Assembly (NCBI GenBank): GCA_022432975.1
Contig: CM039512.1
Location: 27,956,863-28,020,862, forward strand
Length of the DNA stretch: 64,000 nucleotides
Reading direction: 5' to 3'
From: Begonia masoniana
Taxonomy: Eukaryota; Streptophyta; Magnoliopsida; Cucurbitales; Begoniaceae
Part shown: piece by piece, positions 51,012 to 64,000 of the stretch
Layout of the letters: each line of letters starts with the position of its first letter
How positions within the stretch are numbered: position 1 is the first letter of the stretch
Position numbers and translations under genes: made by a program
The notes under the pieces: model-generated
What the model was told of the DNA's origin: nothing
Seen by the model: the letters and a program-made list of their open reading frames with translations, nothing else
Database searches by the model: none

Positions 51012-52594
51012 TTGTCCTTAAAAGAATTTTGTCCTTAAAAGAATTTTGTCCTTAAAAGAATTTTGTCCTTAAAAGAATTTTGTCCTTAAAAGAATTTTGT
51101 CCTTAAAAGAATTTTGTCCTTAAAAGAATTTTGTCCTTAAAAGAATTTTGTCCTTAAAAGAATTTTGTCCTTAAAAGAATTTTGTCCTTAAAAGAATTTT
51201 GTCCTTAAAAGAATTTTGTCCTTAAAAGAATTTTGTCCTTAAAAGAATTTTGTCCTTAAAAGAATTTTGTCCTTAAAAGAATTTTGTCCTTAAAAGAATT
51301 TTGTCCTTAAAAGAATTTTGTCCTTAAAAGAATTTTGTCCTTAAAAGAATTTTGTCCTTAAAAGAATTTTGTCCTTAAAAGAATTTTGTCCTTAAAAGAA
51401 TTTTGTCCTTAAAAGAATTTTGTCCTTAAAAGAATTTTGTCCTTAAAAGAATTTTGTCCTTAAAAGAATTTTGTCCTTAAAAGAATTTTGTCCTTAAAAG
51501 AATTTTGTCCTTAAAAGAATTTTGTCCTTAAAAGAATTTTGTCCTTAAAAGAATTTTGTCCTTAAAAGAATTTTGTCCTTAAAAGAATTTTGTCCTTAAA
51601 AGAATTTTGTCCTTAAAAGAATTTTGTCCTTAAAAGAATTTTGTCCTTAAAAGAATTTTGTCCTTAAAAGAATTTTGTCCTTAAAAGAATTTTGTCCTTA
51701 AAAGAATTTTGTCCTTAAAAGAATTTTGTCCTTAAAAGAATTTTGTCCTTAAAAGAATTTTGTCCTTAAAAGAATTTTGTCCTTAAAAGAATTTTGTCCT
51801 TAAAAGAATTTTGTCCTTAAAAGAATTTTGTCCTTAAAAGAATTTTGTCCTTAAAAGAATTTTGTCCTTAAAAGAATTTTGTCCTTAAAAGAATTTTGTC
51901 CTTAAAAGAATTTTGTCCTTAAAAGAATTTTGTCCTTAAAAGAATTTTGTCCTTAAAAGAATTTTGTCCTTAAAAGAATTTTGTCCTTAAAAGAATTTTG
52001 TCCTTAAAAGAATTTTGTCCTTAAAAGAATTTTGTCCTTAAAAGAATTTTGTCCTTAAAAGAATTTTGTCCTTAAAAGAATTTTGTCCTTAAAAGAATTT
52101 TGTCCTTAAAAGAATTTTGTCCTTAAAAGAATTTTGTCCTTAAAAGAATTTTGTCCTTAAAAGAATTTTGTCCTTAAAAGAATTTTGTCCTTAAAAGAAT
52201 TTTGTCCTTAAAAGAATTTTGTCCTTAAAAGAATTTTGTCCTTAAAAGAATTTTGTCCTTAAAAGAATTTTGTCCTTAAAAGAATTTTGTCCTTAAAAGA
52301 ATTTTGTCCTTAAAAGAATTTTGTCCTTAAAAGAATTTTGTCCTTAAAAGAATTTTGTCCTTAAAAGAATTTTGTCCTTAAAAGAATTTTGTCCTTAAAA
52401 GAATTTTGTCCTTAAAAGAATTTTGTCCTTAAAAGAATTTTGTCCTTAAAAGAATTTTGTCCTTAAAAGAATTTTGTCCTTAAAAGAATTTTGTCCTTAA
52501 AAGAATTTTGTCCTTAAAAGAATTTTGTCCTTAAAAGAATTTTGTCCTTAAAAGAATTTTGTCCTTAAAAGAATTTTGTCCTTAAAAGAATTTT
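51012..52594. repeat. 17-bp array, about 93 copies, over the PPT region of element F
   Basis: The unit is GTCCTTAAAAGAATTTT. A single copy of the same sequence (CCTTAAAAGAATTTTGTCCT) lies in element B at 12359-12380, between the pol stop and the PPT. In F it is repeated with no visible variant and the PPT proper and LTR start are gone. Confidence 0.97.
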
Positions 52595-53715
52595 ATCATC
52601 AAAATTCAATACCTGAATAATTCTGGATATTGGTCCACCATGTCCTGTTGGAGCTCCCAAGTTGTCTCCTCCATGTTCTGGTTACGCCATAACACTTTCA
52701 CTAGCTGAACCTCCTTGTTACGTAGTACTTTTGTTGCATAGTCCAAAATTTTCACTAGTTTCTCCTCATAGGTAAGGGTAGGATGAATTTCAATGTTCTG
52801 CTATTCCACAACCTGAGTTGGATCCCGCATACACTTCTTCAACATGGAAACATGGAACACATTATGGATTCCTTCCATAGAGGTTGGTAGCTGTAATTGG
52901 TAAGCTGTCTTCCCATCCTTTTCAAGATTGAAAAAGGTCCAATAAATCTGGGGTTCAACTTGCCTCTCTTACCAAATCTCACAACTCCTTTGAATGGTGA
53001 TACCTTAAGAAAAACTTCATCACCTACTTCAAACTCTAATTCTCTGCGTCTTCTATCTGCATAGCTTTTCTGTCGGCTTTGAGCTCCTCTGTCGGATGAG
53101 GGCAATCTTCTCCACGGTCTGTTGCACAAAGTCAAGACCAATCAAACGTGCTTCTCCAACTTCATCCCAATACAAGGGAGATCTGCATTTACGTTCATAC
53201 AATGCTTCATACGGTGCCATTCCTATTGTTGCCCGAAAACTATTATTATAAGAAAATTCCACCAATGATAAGTACTTACTCCAAGAACCCTGAAATTCTA
53301 ATACACATGCACAGAGCATATCCTCTAATGTTTGGATAGTCCTTTCGGATTGTCCATCAGTTTAAGGGTGAAAGGCTCTGCTAAAGTTGAGCTGTGTACC
53401 CATAGCCTTATGCAAACTCTTCTAAAACTTAGATGTAAATCTAGAATCTCGGTCTGAAACTATGGTACCTGGAACTCCATGTAACCTAACAATCTCTTGC
53501 ACATACAATTCAGTAAGCTGATCCATCGAGTATGTCATCCTCATTGGCAGAAAATGGGCAGATTTGGTTAATCGATCAACTATCACCCAGATTGCATCAT
53601 GTCCCTTTGCTGTTCTAGGCAATCCCACAACAAAGTCCATTGTTATTTGTTCCCATTTCCATTCAGGAACTGGTAAGGGTTGTACTGTTCCTGCAGGCCT
53701 CTGATGTTCAGCTTT
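52595..53715 (-). pseudogene. pol: Element F integrase core and chromodomain-like tail
   Basis: Minus strand: [29 protein letters not shown] (stop next), SERTIQTLEDMLCACVLEF, YNNSFRATIGMAPYEALY and RKLEF-type ADRRRRELEFEVGDEVFLK. The end (about 52600-52760) encodes LVKVLW- and EETTWE-like residues followed by QYPELF. Stops near 53420 and 53362 and a frameshift near 52915 break it. It continues to the right of the solo LTR at 60577. Confidence 0.85.
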
Positions 53716-53880
53716 AATCTTATAACACCCGAGATGACGGCCAGGTGATTTTCCTAACTGTATTAACGGTCATGAATATTTAATCTTTATAGTTTAGGAC
53801 TTATACCAAGAATAATTAATTTCATGTGGATTTAAACTAGGTTGGGTGGTAAAGTTGTAATAATGGAGGGTGATGACCAA

Positions 53881-53889
53881 TATATAAAG
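53881..53889 (+). promoter_or_regulatory. TATA box, 6.85-kb solo LTR
   Basis: TATATAAAG, 160 bp into the LTR and at the same position as in element A. Confidence 0.65.
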
Positions 53890-54140
53890 AAAAAGGAAAT
53901 GTTTTAAACCTCACTTGAACCACTGTAGCCGACACCTTCCTTTTCGGCGATTTCTTCTCTCCCAAGCTCTTGCTCTCTGCTTCCGGCATACCCTCTTCGA
54001 CGATCGGTTTCTCTGCCACTACTCGACTACTCTGTGCCCGAGGTATGCAATAGTCGATGTAGCTATCTGTTAGCTTGTTAGCCTTGTTTTCTACTCGGCA
54101 TTGGAGTTTTGGATTTTCCAATGGCCGACTAATAATAAGA

Positions 54141-56818
54141 ATATGATCAATGACTATGAATGATGAATATGATCAATGACTATGAATGATGAATATGATC
54201 AATGACTATGAATGATGAATATGATCAATGACTATGAATGATGAATATGATCAATGACTATGAATGATGAATATGATCAATGACTATGAATGATGAATAT
54301 GATCAATGACTATGAATGATGAATATGATCAATGACTATGAATGATGAATATGATCAATGACTATGAATGATGAATATGATCAATGACTATGAATGATGA
54401 ATATGATCAATGACTATGAATGATGAATATGATCAATGACTATGAATGATGAATATGATCAATGACTATGAATGATGAATATGATCAATGACTATGAATG
54501 ATGAATATGATCAATGACTATGAATGATGAATATGATCAATGACTATGAATGATGAATATGATCAATGACTATGAATGATGAATATGATCAATGACTATG
54601 AATGATGAATATGATCAATGACTATGAATGATGAATATGATCAATGACTATGAATGATGAATATGATCAATGACTATGAATGATGAATATGATCAATGAC
54701 TATGAATGATGAATATGATCAATGACTATGAATGATGAATATGATCAATGACTATGAATGATGAATATGATCAATGACTATGAATGATGAATATGATCAA
54801 TGACTATGAATGATGAATATGATCAATGACTATGAATGATGAATATGATCAATGACTATGAATGATGAATATGATCAATGACTATGAATGATGAATATGA
54901 TCAATGACTATGAATGATGAATATGATCAATGACTATGAATGATGAATATGATCAATGACTATGAATGATGAATATGATCAATGACTATGAATGATGAAT
55001 ATGATCAATGACTATGAATGATGAATATGATCAATGACTATGAATGATGAATATGATCAATGACTATGAATGATGAATATGATCAATGACTATGAATGAT
55101 GAATATGATCAATGACTATGAATGATGAATATGATCAATGACTATGAATGATGAATATGATCAATGACTATGAATGATGAATATGATCAATGACTATGAA
55201 TGATGAATATGATCAATGACTATGAATGATGAATATGATCAATGACTATGAATGATGAATATGATCAATGACTATGAATGATGAATATGATCAATGACTA
55301 TGAATGATGAATATGATCAATGACTATGAATGATGAATATGATCAATGACTATGAATGATGAATATGATCAATGACTATGAATGATGAATATGATCAATG
55401 ACTATGAATGATGAATATGATCAATGACTATGAATGATGAATATGATCAATGACTATGAATGATGAATATGATCAATGACTATGAATGATGAATATGATC
55501 AATGACTATGAATGATGAATATGATCAATGACTATGAATGATGAATATGATCAATGACTATGAATGATGAATATGATCAATGACTATGAATGATGAATAT
55601 GATCAATGACTATGAATGATGAATATGATCAATGACTATGAATGATGAATATGATCAATGACTATGAATGATGAATATGATCAATGACTATGAATGATGA
55701 ATATGATCAATGACTATGAATGATGAATATGATCAATGACTATGAATGATGAATATGATCAATGACTATGAATGATGAATATGATCAATGACTATGAATG
55801 ATGAATATGATCAATGACTATGAATGATGAATATGATCAATGACTATGAATGATGAATATGATCAATGACTATGAATGATGAATATGATCAATGACTATG
55901 AATGATGAATATGATCAATGACTATGAATGATGAATATGATCAATGACTATGAATGATGAATATGATCAATGACTATGAATGATGAATATGATCAATGAC
56001 TATGAATGATGAATATGATCAATGACTATGAATGATGAATATGATCAATGACTATGAATGATGAATATGATCAATGACTATGAATGATGAATATGATCAA
56101 TGACTATGAATGATGAATATGATCAATGACTATGAATGATGAATATGATCAATGACTATGAATGATGAATATGATCAATGACTATGAATGATGAATATGA
56201 TCAATGACTATGAATGATGAATATGATCAATGACTATGAATGATGAATATGATCAATGACTATGAATGATGAATATGATCAATGACTATGAATGATGAAT
56301 ATGATCAATGACTATGAATGATGAATATGATCAATGACTATGAATGATGAATATGATCAATGACTATGAATGATGAATATGATCAATGACTATGAATGAT
56401 GAATATGATCAATGACTATGAATGATGAATATGATCAATGACTATGAATGATGAATATGATCAATGACTATGAATGATGAATATGATCAATGACTATGAA
56501 TGATGAATATGATCAATGACTATGAATGATGAATATGATCAATGACTATGAATGATGAATATGATCAATGACTATGAATGATGAATATGATCAATGACTA
56601 TGAATGATGAATATGATCAATGACTATGAATGATGAATATGATCAATGACTATGAATGATGAATATGATCAATGACTATGAATGATGAATATGATCAATG
56701 ACTATGAATGATGAATATGATCAATGACTATGAATGATGAATATGATCAATGACTATGAATGATGAATATGATCAATGACTATGAATGATGAATATGATC
56801 AATGACTATGAATGATGA
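54141..56818. repeat. 26-bp array, about 103 copies
   Basis: The unit is ATATGATCAATGACTATGAA plus TGATGA. I saw no variant copy. It includes the ATGAATGATGAA word that is found as a short stretch at the same LTR position in element A (17455-17580). Unrelated in sequence to the other 26-bp array at 34438. Confidence 0.97.
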
Positions 56819-56939
56819 TTTCAAGCAAAGATATGAATAAGAAAAAGACTTATGAGCATGTGATTTTCCCAAACTATACATTCATGCATCCATGTTAGTT
56901 TTCATTCCTTACTAAGCATTAGGCTTATAGTTTAAACCT

Positions 56940-59900
56940 TATGATGAAAGTGTTATTTTGTCGTCTAGCGATCGGCAGATGTAGAGTGTTTAAGCCATCG
57001 GATGATGAAAGTGTTATTTTGTCGTCTAGCGATCGGCAGATGTAGAGTGTTTAAGCCATCGGATGATGAAAGTGTTATTTTGTCGTCTAGCGATCGGCAG
57101 ATGTAGAGTGTTTAAGCCATCGGATGATGAAAGTGTTATTTTGTCGTCTAGCGATCGGCAGATGTAGAGTGTTTAAGCCATCGGATGATGAAAGTGTTAT
57201 TTTGTCGTCTAGCGATCGGCAGATGTAGAGTGTTTAAGCCATCGGATGATGAAAGTGTTATTTTGTCGTCTAGCGATCGGCAGATGTAGAGTGTTTAAGC
57301 CATCGGATGATGAAAGTGTTATTTTGTCGTCTAGCGATCGGCAGATGTAGAGTGTTTAAGCCATCGGATGATGAAAGTGTTATTTTGTCGTCTAGCGATC
57401 GGCAGATGTAGAGTGTTTAAGCCATCGGATGATGAAAGTGTTATTTTGTCGTCTAGCGATCGGCAGATGTAGAGTGTTTAAGCCATCGGATGATGAAAGT
57501 GTTATTTTGTCGTCTAGCGATCGGCAGATGTAGAGTGTTTAAGCCATCGGATGATGAAAGTGTTATTTTGTCGTCTAGCGATCGGCAGATGTAGAGTGTT
57601 TAAGCCATCGGATGATGAAAGTGTTATTTTGTCGTCTAGCGATCGGCAGATGTAGAGTGTTTAAGCCATCGGATGATGAAAGTGTTATTTTGTCGTCTAG
57701 CGATCGGCAGATGTAGAGTGTTTAAGCCATCGGATGATGAAAGTGTTATTTTGTCGTCTAGCGATCGGCAGATGTAGAGTGTTTAAGCCATCGGATGATG
57801 AAAGTGTTATTTTGTCGTCTAGCGATCGGCAGATGTAGAGTGTTTAAGCCATCGGATGATGAAAGTGTTATTTTGTCGTCTAGCGATCGGCAGATGTAGA
57901 GTGTTTAAGCCATCGGATGATGAAAGTGTTATTTTGTCGTCTAGCGATCGGCAGATGTAGAGTGTTTAAGCCATCGGATGATGAAAGTGTTATTTTGTCG
58001 TCTAGCGATCGGCAGATGTAGAGTGTTTAAGCCATCGGATGATGAAAGTGTTATTTTGTCGTCTAGCGATCGGCAGATGTAGAGTGTTTAAGCCATCGGA
58101 TGATGAAAGTGTTATTTTGTCGTCTAGCGATCGGCAGATGTAGAGTGTTTAAGCCATCGGATGATGAAAGTGTTATTTTGTCGTCTAGCGATCGGCAGAT
58201 GTAGAGTGTTTAAGCCATCGGATGATGAAAGTGTTATTTTGTCGTCTAGCGATCGGCAGATGTAGAGTGTTTAAGCCATCGGATGATGAAAGTGTTATTT
58301 TGTCGTCTAGCGATCGGCAGATGTAGAGTGTTTAAGCCATCGGATGATGAAAGTGTTATTTTGTCGTCTAGCGATCGGCAGATGTAGAGTGTTTAAGCCA
58401 TCGGATGATGAAAGTGTTATTTTGTCGTCTAGCGATCGGCAGATGTAGAGTGTTTAAGCCATCGGATGATGAAAGTGTTATTTTGTCGTCTAGCGATCGG
58501 CAGATGTAGAGTGTTTAAGCCATCGGATGATGAAAGTGTTATTTTGTCGTCTAGCGATCGGCAGATGTAGAGTGTTTAAGCCATCGGATGATGAAAGTGT
58601 TATTTTGTCGTCTAGCGATCGGCAGATGTAGAGTGTTTAAGCCATCGGATGATGAAAGTGTTATTTTGTCGTCTAGCGATCGGCAGATGTAGAGTGTTTA
58701 AGCCATCGGATGATGAAAGTGTTATTTTGTCGTCTAGCGATCGGCAGATGTAGAGTGTTTAAGCCATCGGATGATGAAAGTGTTATTTTGTCGTCTAGCG
58801 ATCGGCAGATGTAGAGTGTTTAAGCCATCGGATGATGAAAGTGTTATTTTGTCGTCTAGCGATCGGCAGATGTAGAGTGTTTAAGCCATCGGATGATGAA
58901 AGTGTTATTTTGTCGTCTAGCGATCGGCAGATGTAGAGTGTTTAAGCCATCGGATGATGAAAGTGTTATTTTGTCGTCTAGCGATCGGCAGATGTAGAGT
59001 GTTTAAGCCATCGGATGATGAAAGTGTTATTTTGTCGTCTAGCGATCGGCAGATGTAGAGTGTTTAAGCCATCGGATGATGAAAGTGTTATTTTGTCGTC
59101 TAGCGATCGGCAGATGTAGAGTGTTTAAGCCATCGGATGATGAAAGTGTTATTTTGTCGTCTAGCGATCGGCAGATGTAGAGTGTTTAAGCCATCGGATG
59201 ATGAAAGTGTTATTTTGTCGTCTAGCGATCGGCAGATGTAGAGTGTTTAAGCCATCGGATGATGAAAGTGTTATTTTGTCGTCTAGCGATCGGCAGATGT
59301 AGAGTGTTTAAGCCATCGGATGATGAAAGTGTTATTTTGTCGTCTAGCGATCGGCAGATGTAGAGTGTTTAAGCCATCGGATGATGAAAGTGTTATTTTG
59401 TCGTCTAGCGATCGGCAGATGTAGAGTGTTTAAGCCATCGGATGATGAAAGTGTTATTTTGTCGTCTAGCGATCGGCAGATGTAGAGTGTTTAAGCCATC
59501 GGATGATGAAAGTGTTATTTTGTCGTCTAGCGATCGGCAGATGTAGAGTGTTTAAGCCATCGGATGATGAAAGTGTTATTTTGTCGTCTAGCGATCGGCA
59601 GATGTAGAGTGTTTAAGCCATCGGATGATGAAAGTGTTATTTTGTCGTCTAGCGATCGGCAGATGTAGAGTGTTTAAGCCATCGGATGATGAAAGTGTTA
59701 TTTTGTCGTCTAGCGATCGGCAGATGTAGAGTGTTTAAGCCATCGGATGATGAAAGTGTTATTTTGTCGTCTAGCGATCGGCAGATGTAGAGTGTTTAAG
59801 CCATCGGATGATGAAAGTGTTATTTTGTCGTCTAGCGATCGGCAGATGTAGAGTGTTTAAGCCATCGGATGATGAAAGTGTTATTTTGTCGTCTAGCGAT

Positions 59901-60410
59901 CGGCAGATGTAGAGTGTTTAAGCCATCGGATGATGAAAGTGTTATTTTGTCGTCTAGCGATCGGCAGATGTAGAGTGTTTAAGCCATCGGATGATGAAAG
60001 TGTTATTTTGTCGTCTAGCGATCGGCAGATGTAGAGTGTTTAAGCCATCGGATGATGAAAGTGTTATTTTGTCGTCTAGCGATCGGCAGATGTAGAGTGT
60101 TTAAGCCATCGGATGATGAAAGTGTTATTTTGTCGTCTAGCGATCGGCAGATGTAGAGTGTTTAAGCCATCGGATGATGAAAGTGTTATTTTGTCGTCTA
60201 GCGATCGGCAGATGTAGAGTGTTTAAGCCATCGGATGATGAAAGTGTTATTTTGTCGTCTAGCGATCGGCAGATGTAGAGTGTTTAAGCCATCGGATGAT
60301 GAAAGTGTTATTTTGTCGTCTAGCGATCGGCAGATGTAGAGTGTTTAAGCCATCGGATGATGAAAGTGTTATTTTGTCATCTAGTGATCGGCAGATATGT
60401 AATGTTTTCC
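56940..60410. repeat. 61-bp array, about 57 copies
   Basis: GATGATGAAAGTGTTATTTT recurs every 61 bp (57001, 57062, ...). The unit matches element A's LTR at about 18205-18250 (GGATGATATAAGAGATAGTT, TTGTCGTCTAGTGACTGG), next to its 44-bp repeats. Units look identical until the last, which has TCATCTAGTGATCGGCAGATA. Confidence 0.97.
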
Positions 60411-60576
60411 TTTGCCGATTGAGGCTTAGCGAGTCGCATATGACATCTTGAGTTAAATTATGTTTCAAAAAAAAGAAATACACTACTAATAATGATTCAT
60501 GTGTGAGTAATAAGGATCGAATGGTTAAGAAAGATACGGATTATGTGACGATCCCTTCCGGGGTTGCTACAAATCT

Positions 60577-61380
60577 GCTGGCAAATCAAGCACGATCCTA
60601 CATACTCTGCCACGCATCTCTTCATACAAGGCCACCAATAATGTTGTCTGAGGTCCTTATACATCTTCGTACTTCCAGGGTGGACAGAAAATCTAGAAGA
60701 ATGTGCTTCAGAAAGAATCTCATCTCGAAGTTCTTTAATGGCAGGAGCAAACCATCTATTTCTAAACTTAAGGATTCCATCAGCAGAATAGTGGAAATCT
60801 TATTTGTCCGTAGAATTCATGCTTAACTTGTACTTGTTACACTCGTCATCATACGTCTGAGCTTCCTTTATTCTTTCTAGAATAGTAGGTCTCAAGGATA
60901 TGGCAGAAAGCATGGCTAACACACTGTGCACTGCTTCTAGATTAAACCTTTGGAATTCAGTCTCTAGGGCTAATGGTACGTCAAGAATCAAGGCTGAGGC
61001 TGAAGTTGTCACTCTACTCAAAGCATCTGCCACAAAATTTGCTTTACCGGGATGGTATTTAATCTCAAAATCATAATCCTTTACAAATTCCAACCATCGA
61101 CGTTGCCTCATATTTAATTCCTTCTGTGTGAAGATATATTTCAGACTTTTATGGTCCAAGAATATTTCACAAGTTTGTCCATGCAGGTAATGCCTCCAAA
61201 TCTTAAGTGCAAATACCACTGCAGCTAATCCAAGTCATGTGTAGGGTAACTTCTTCTCATGTGTTTTTCAACTTCTAGAAGCATAAGCAATTACCTTACC
61301 ATCTTGCATCAACACACAACCAAGACCAATTTTGGAAGCATCACAATAAATGCTAAATTTACCATTTTTCAACAGGAAGG
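60577..61380 (-). pseudogene. pol: Element F RNase H and integrase N-terminus
   Basis: Minus strand: [40 protein letters not shown] and [20 protein letters not shown]. It is followed by an [16 protein letters not shown] stretch and the zinc domain ([20 protein letters not shown]), which reaches the solo LTR at 60576. Single-base losses near 61230, 61275 and 61385 shift the frame within RNase H. The SDHKS motif has become LDHKS (Asp kept, Ser lost). Confidence 0.82.
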
Positions 61381-62850
61381 GTTAAATGGGGCATTGGTCA
61401 GTTTCTGTTGTCAAAGTCTGGAAACTGATCGCATTCCTCTGTCCCATGCATACTTAATGTTTTTCCTAGTTAACGAGTGAGGGGTGTAGCAATCTTCGAG
61501 AATCCTTCAATATAATCTCCTTGTAGTATCCTGCTAACCCAGGAAACTTCCGAATATCTGTAGCATTCTTCGAGTTGGGGCCACTCCTTAACTGCGATGA
61601 ACCTTGGTTGGATCCACAGATATTCCATTACCCGATATCACATGACCAAGAAAGTGAACTCTGTCTAGCCAAAAATCGCACTTGGAATACTTGGTGTAAA
61701 GTTGGTGCTGCCTTAGTACTCCTAACACCAAACTCAAATGTCTTGCATGATCATCCGCAGTACGCGAGTATATTAAAATATCATCTATAAACACTATGAC
61801 GAATTTATCTAAATAATCATGGAAACTCTATCATAAGGTCCATGAAGGCTGCCGTGTGCATTTGTCAATCCAAAGGACATAACCAAAAACTCATAATGTT
61901 CATACCTTGTGCGAAACGCAGTCTTTGGGATATCTTTAGATTTAACTTTCAATTGATAGTAACCTGACCTTAGATCAATTTTAGAGAAGACTCTTGCACC
62001 ATTAAGTTGGTCGAATAAATCGTCAATCCTTAGCAATGGATACTTATTCTTGACAGTTAGCTTATTTAGTTCTCGATAATCAATGCACATCCGCATCGAT
62101 CCGTCCTTCTTTTTGACAAAAAGGACAGGTGCACCCCACGGTGAAAAGTTAGGGCGTATGAACCCTTTCTCCAACAGATCCTCCAACTGTTTCTTTAACT
62201 CTTTAAGTTCTGTTGGTGCTAACCTATATGGATTCTTAGATACAGGCTCAGCGCCTGGGTAAACATCCACAACAAATTCAATTTCCCTATCTGGTGGTAA
62301 ACCAGGAACGTTATCTAAAAATACTTCAGGAAAGTCTTGGACCACTAAGACATTTTGAGGATTTACCTTTCTTACAAGTTGTGTGCCTAAAATGCTAGCT
62401 AAGAAGCACAAATATTCTCCACCTAAAGAAGGTCTAGTGTTAATAGAAGTCATCACAGACATTTCTTTATTCTTCTTCGAAGCTTGAAAGGTATGTTTCA
62501 AACTACCAGGGGGTTGGAAGCTAACTATTCCAGTCCTACAATCAATTGTGGCGTGGTGCTTAAACAACCAGTCCATTCCTAGGATTACATCAAATCCCAT
62601 TATATCCATGATGATGAGATCAGCAGGTAGATCCTTGTTTCCTACTAACACAATACAATTAAGCATCACTCGGCTAGAGCGCATGCATTCGTCAGAGGGT
62701 AACGCGACATTAAACATATGTTCAGATGGCGTAGGTTATACATCTAGCTTAACAGCAAATGCAGATGCTATAAATGAATACGTTGCACCAGAATCTATTA
62801 AAGTAAAAGCAGGTATAGAGTTGATTAATATAGTACCTGACATTACAGTG
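61381..62850 (-). pseudogene. pol: Element F protease and reverse transcriptase
   Basis: Minus strand: protease IPAFTLIDSGATYSFIASAF at about 62765-62825, then a TAA at about 62740 between KLDV and PTPSEH. RT has [82 protein letters not shown] and, after a frameshift near 61840, [19 protein letters not shown] and [16 protein letters not shown]. More single-base gaps lie at 61490-61600. Confidence 0.87.

Positions 62851-64000
<1,150 letters not shown>

Larger units (their letters stand above)
53721..60571 (+). mobile_element. Solo LTR, family 1, 6.85 kb, TSD AATCT
   Basis: It starts TATAACACCCGAGATG (TA for TG) and ends CCGGGGTTGCTACA. AATCT at 53716-53720 and 60572-60576 is a perfect duplication. 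The first 400 bp align with element A's LTR, including TATATAAAG (53881). Two arrays then make up about 90% of the length, with 56819-56940 (containing CCTTACTAAGCATTAGGCTTA) between them. Relative to element A's LTR, about 0.8 kb and 0.5 kb are missing at the two arrays. Confidence 0.93.

Noticed and set aside
53837..54121. Minus-strand frame at the start of the 6.85-kb LTR
   Set aside because: Antisense to the LTR leader and not open in the matching part of element A's LTR.

Overview
The window is plant nuclear DNA, almost certainly heterochromatic. It holds no host gene that I can support. It is built from nested Ty3/gypsy LTR retrotransposons: chromoviruses (Tekay/Del-like and CRM-like), an Athila-like element, solo LTRs and a Cassandra-like TRIM with 5S-rRNA-derived LTRs. 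Primer-binding sites match plant initiator tRNA-Met and tRNA-Asp. Every gag-pol region is broken by stops, frameshifts or insertions. About 22 kb of the 64 kb (my sum of the arrays listed) is tandem repeat, most of it inside LTRs. The species cannot be named from the sequence.

Layout. 1-2502: minus-strand LTR of a Tekay-like element, cut by the left edge, with a 54-bp array. 2503-3480: Cassandra-like TRIM with three 5S-like units. 3481-12062: CRM-like element C (+), its gag split by a solo LTR (4168-8276) that itself carries an Athila-like solo LTR (4250-5618). 12063-36195: Tekay-like element B (-), its gag split by complete element A (16332-33729, +, TSD CCTAC). A in turn carries solo LTRs at 21182-25320 (TSD GATAT, inside the RT active site) and 26319-28960 (TSD CCAAC). 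36196-41654: Athila-like element G (+), truncated after protease. 41655-44060: 44-bp satellite-like array and LTR remnant. 44061-50209: a mosaic of two LTR families with a hairpin-rich 84/92-bp array and 1.2 kb of (AT)n. 50210-63526: Tekay-like element F (-), with a 17-bp array at its 3' end and a 6.85-kb solo LTR (53721-60571, TSD AATCT) in its integrase. 63527-64000: poly(A) running off the right edge.

Insertion order is readable: A went into B, and solo LTRs went into A, C and F. Six 5-bp target-site duplications are visible and perfect.

The most striking signal is the arrays. Several related LTRs have amplified different pieces of the same transcribed (R/U5-side) region, giving units of 26, 44, 54 and 61 bp that share a CATCTRCCGA/TCGGYAGATG core. 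Where an unexpanded LTR is available for comparison, the expanded LTR lacks the stretch between the array borders, so arrays sit at deletion junctions. The two LTRs of element A differ greatly (3 versus about 57 copies). Because the arrays are nearly perfect and include exactly 500 T, an assembly or synthetic-loop artefact must be excluded before a biological reading.
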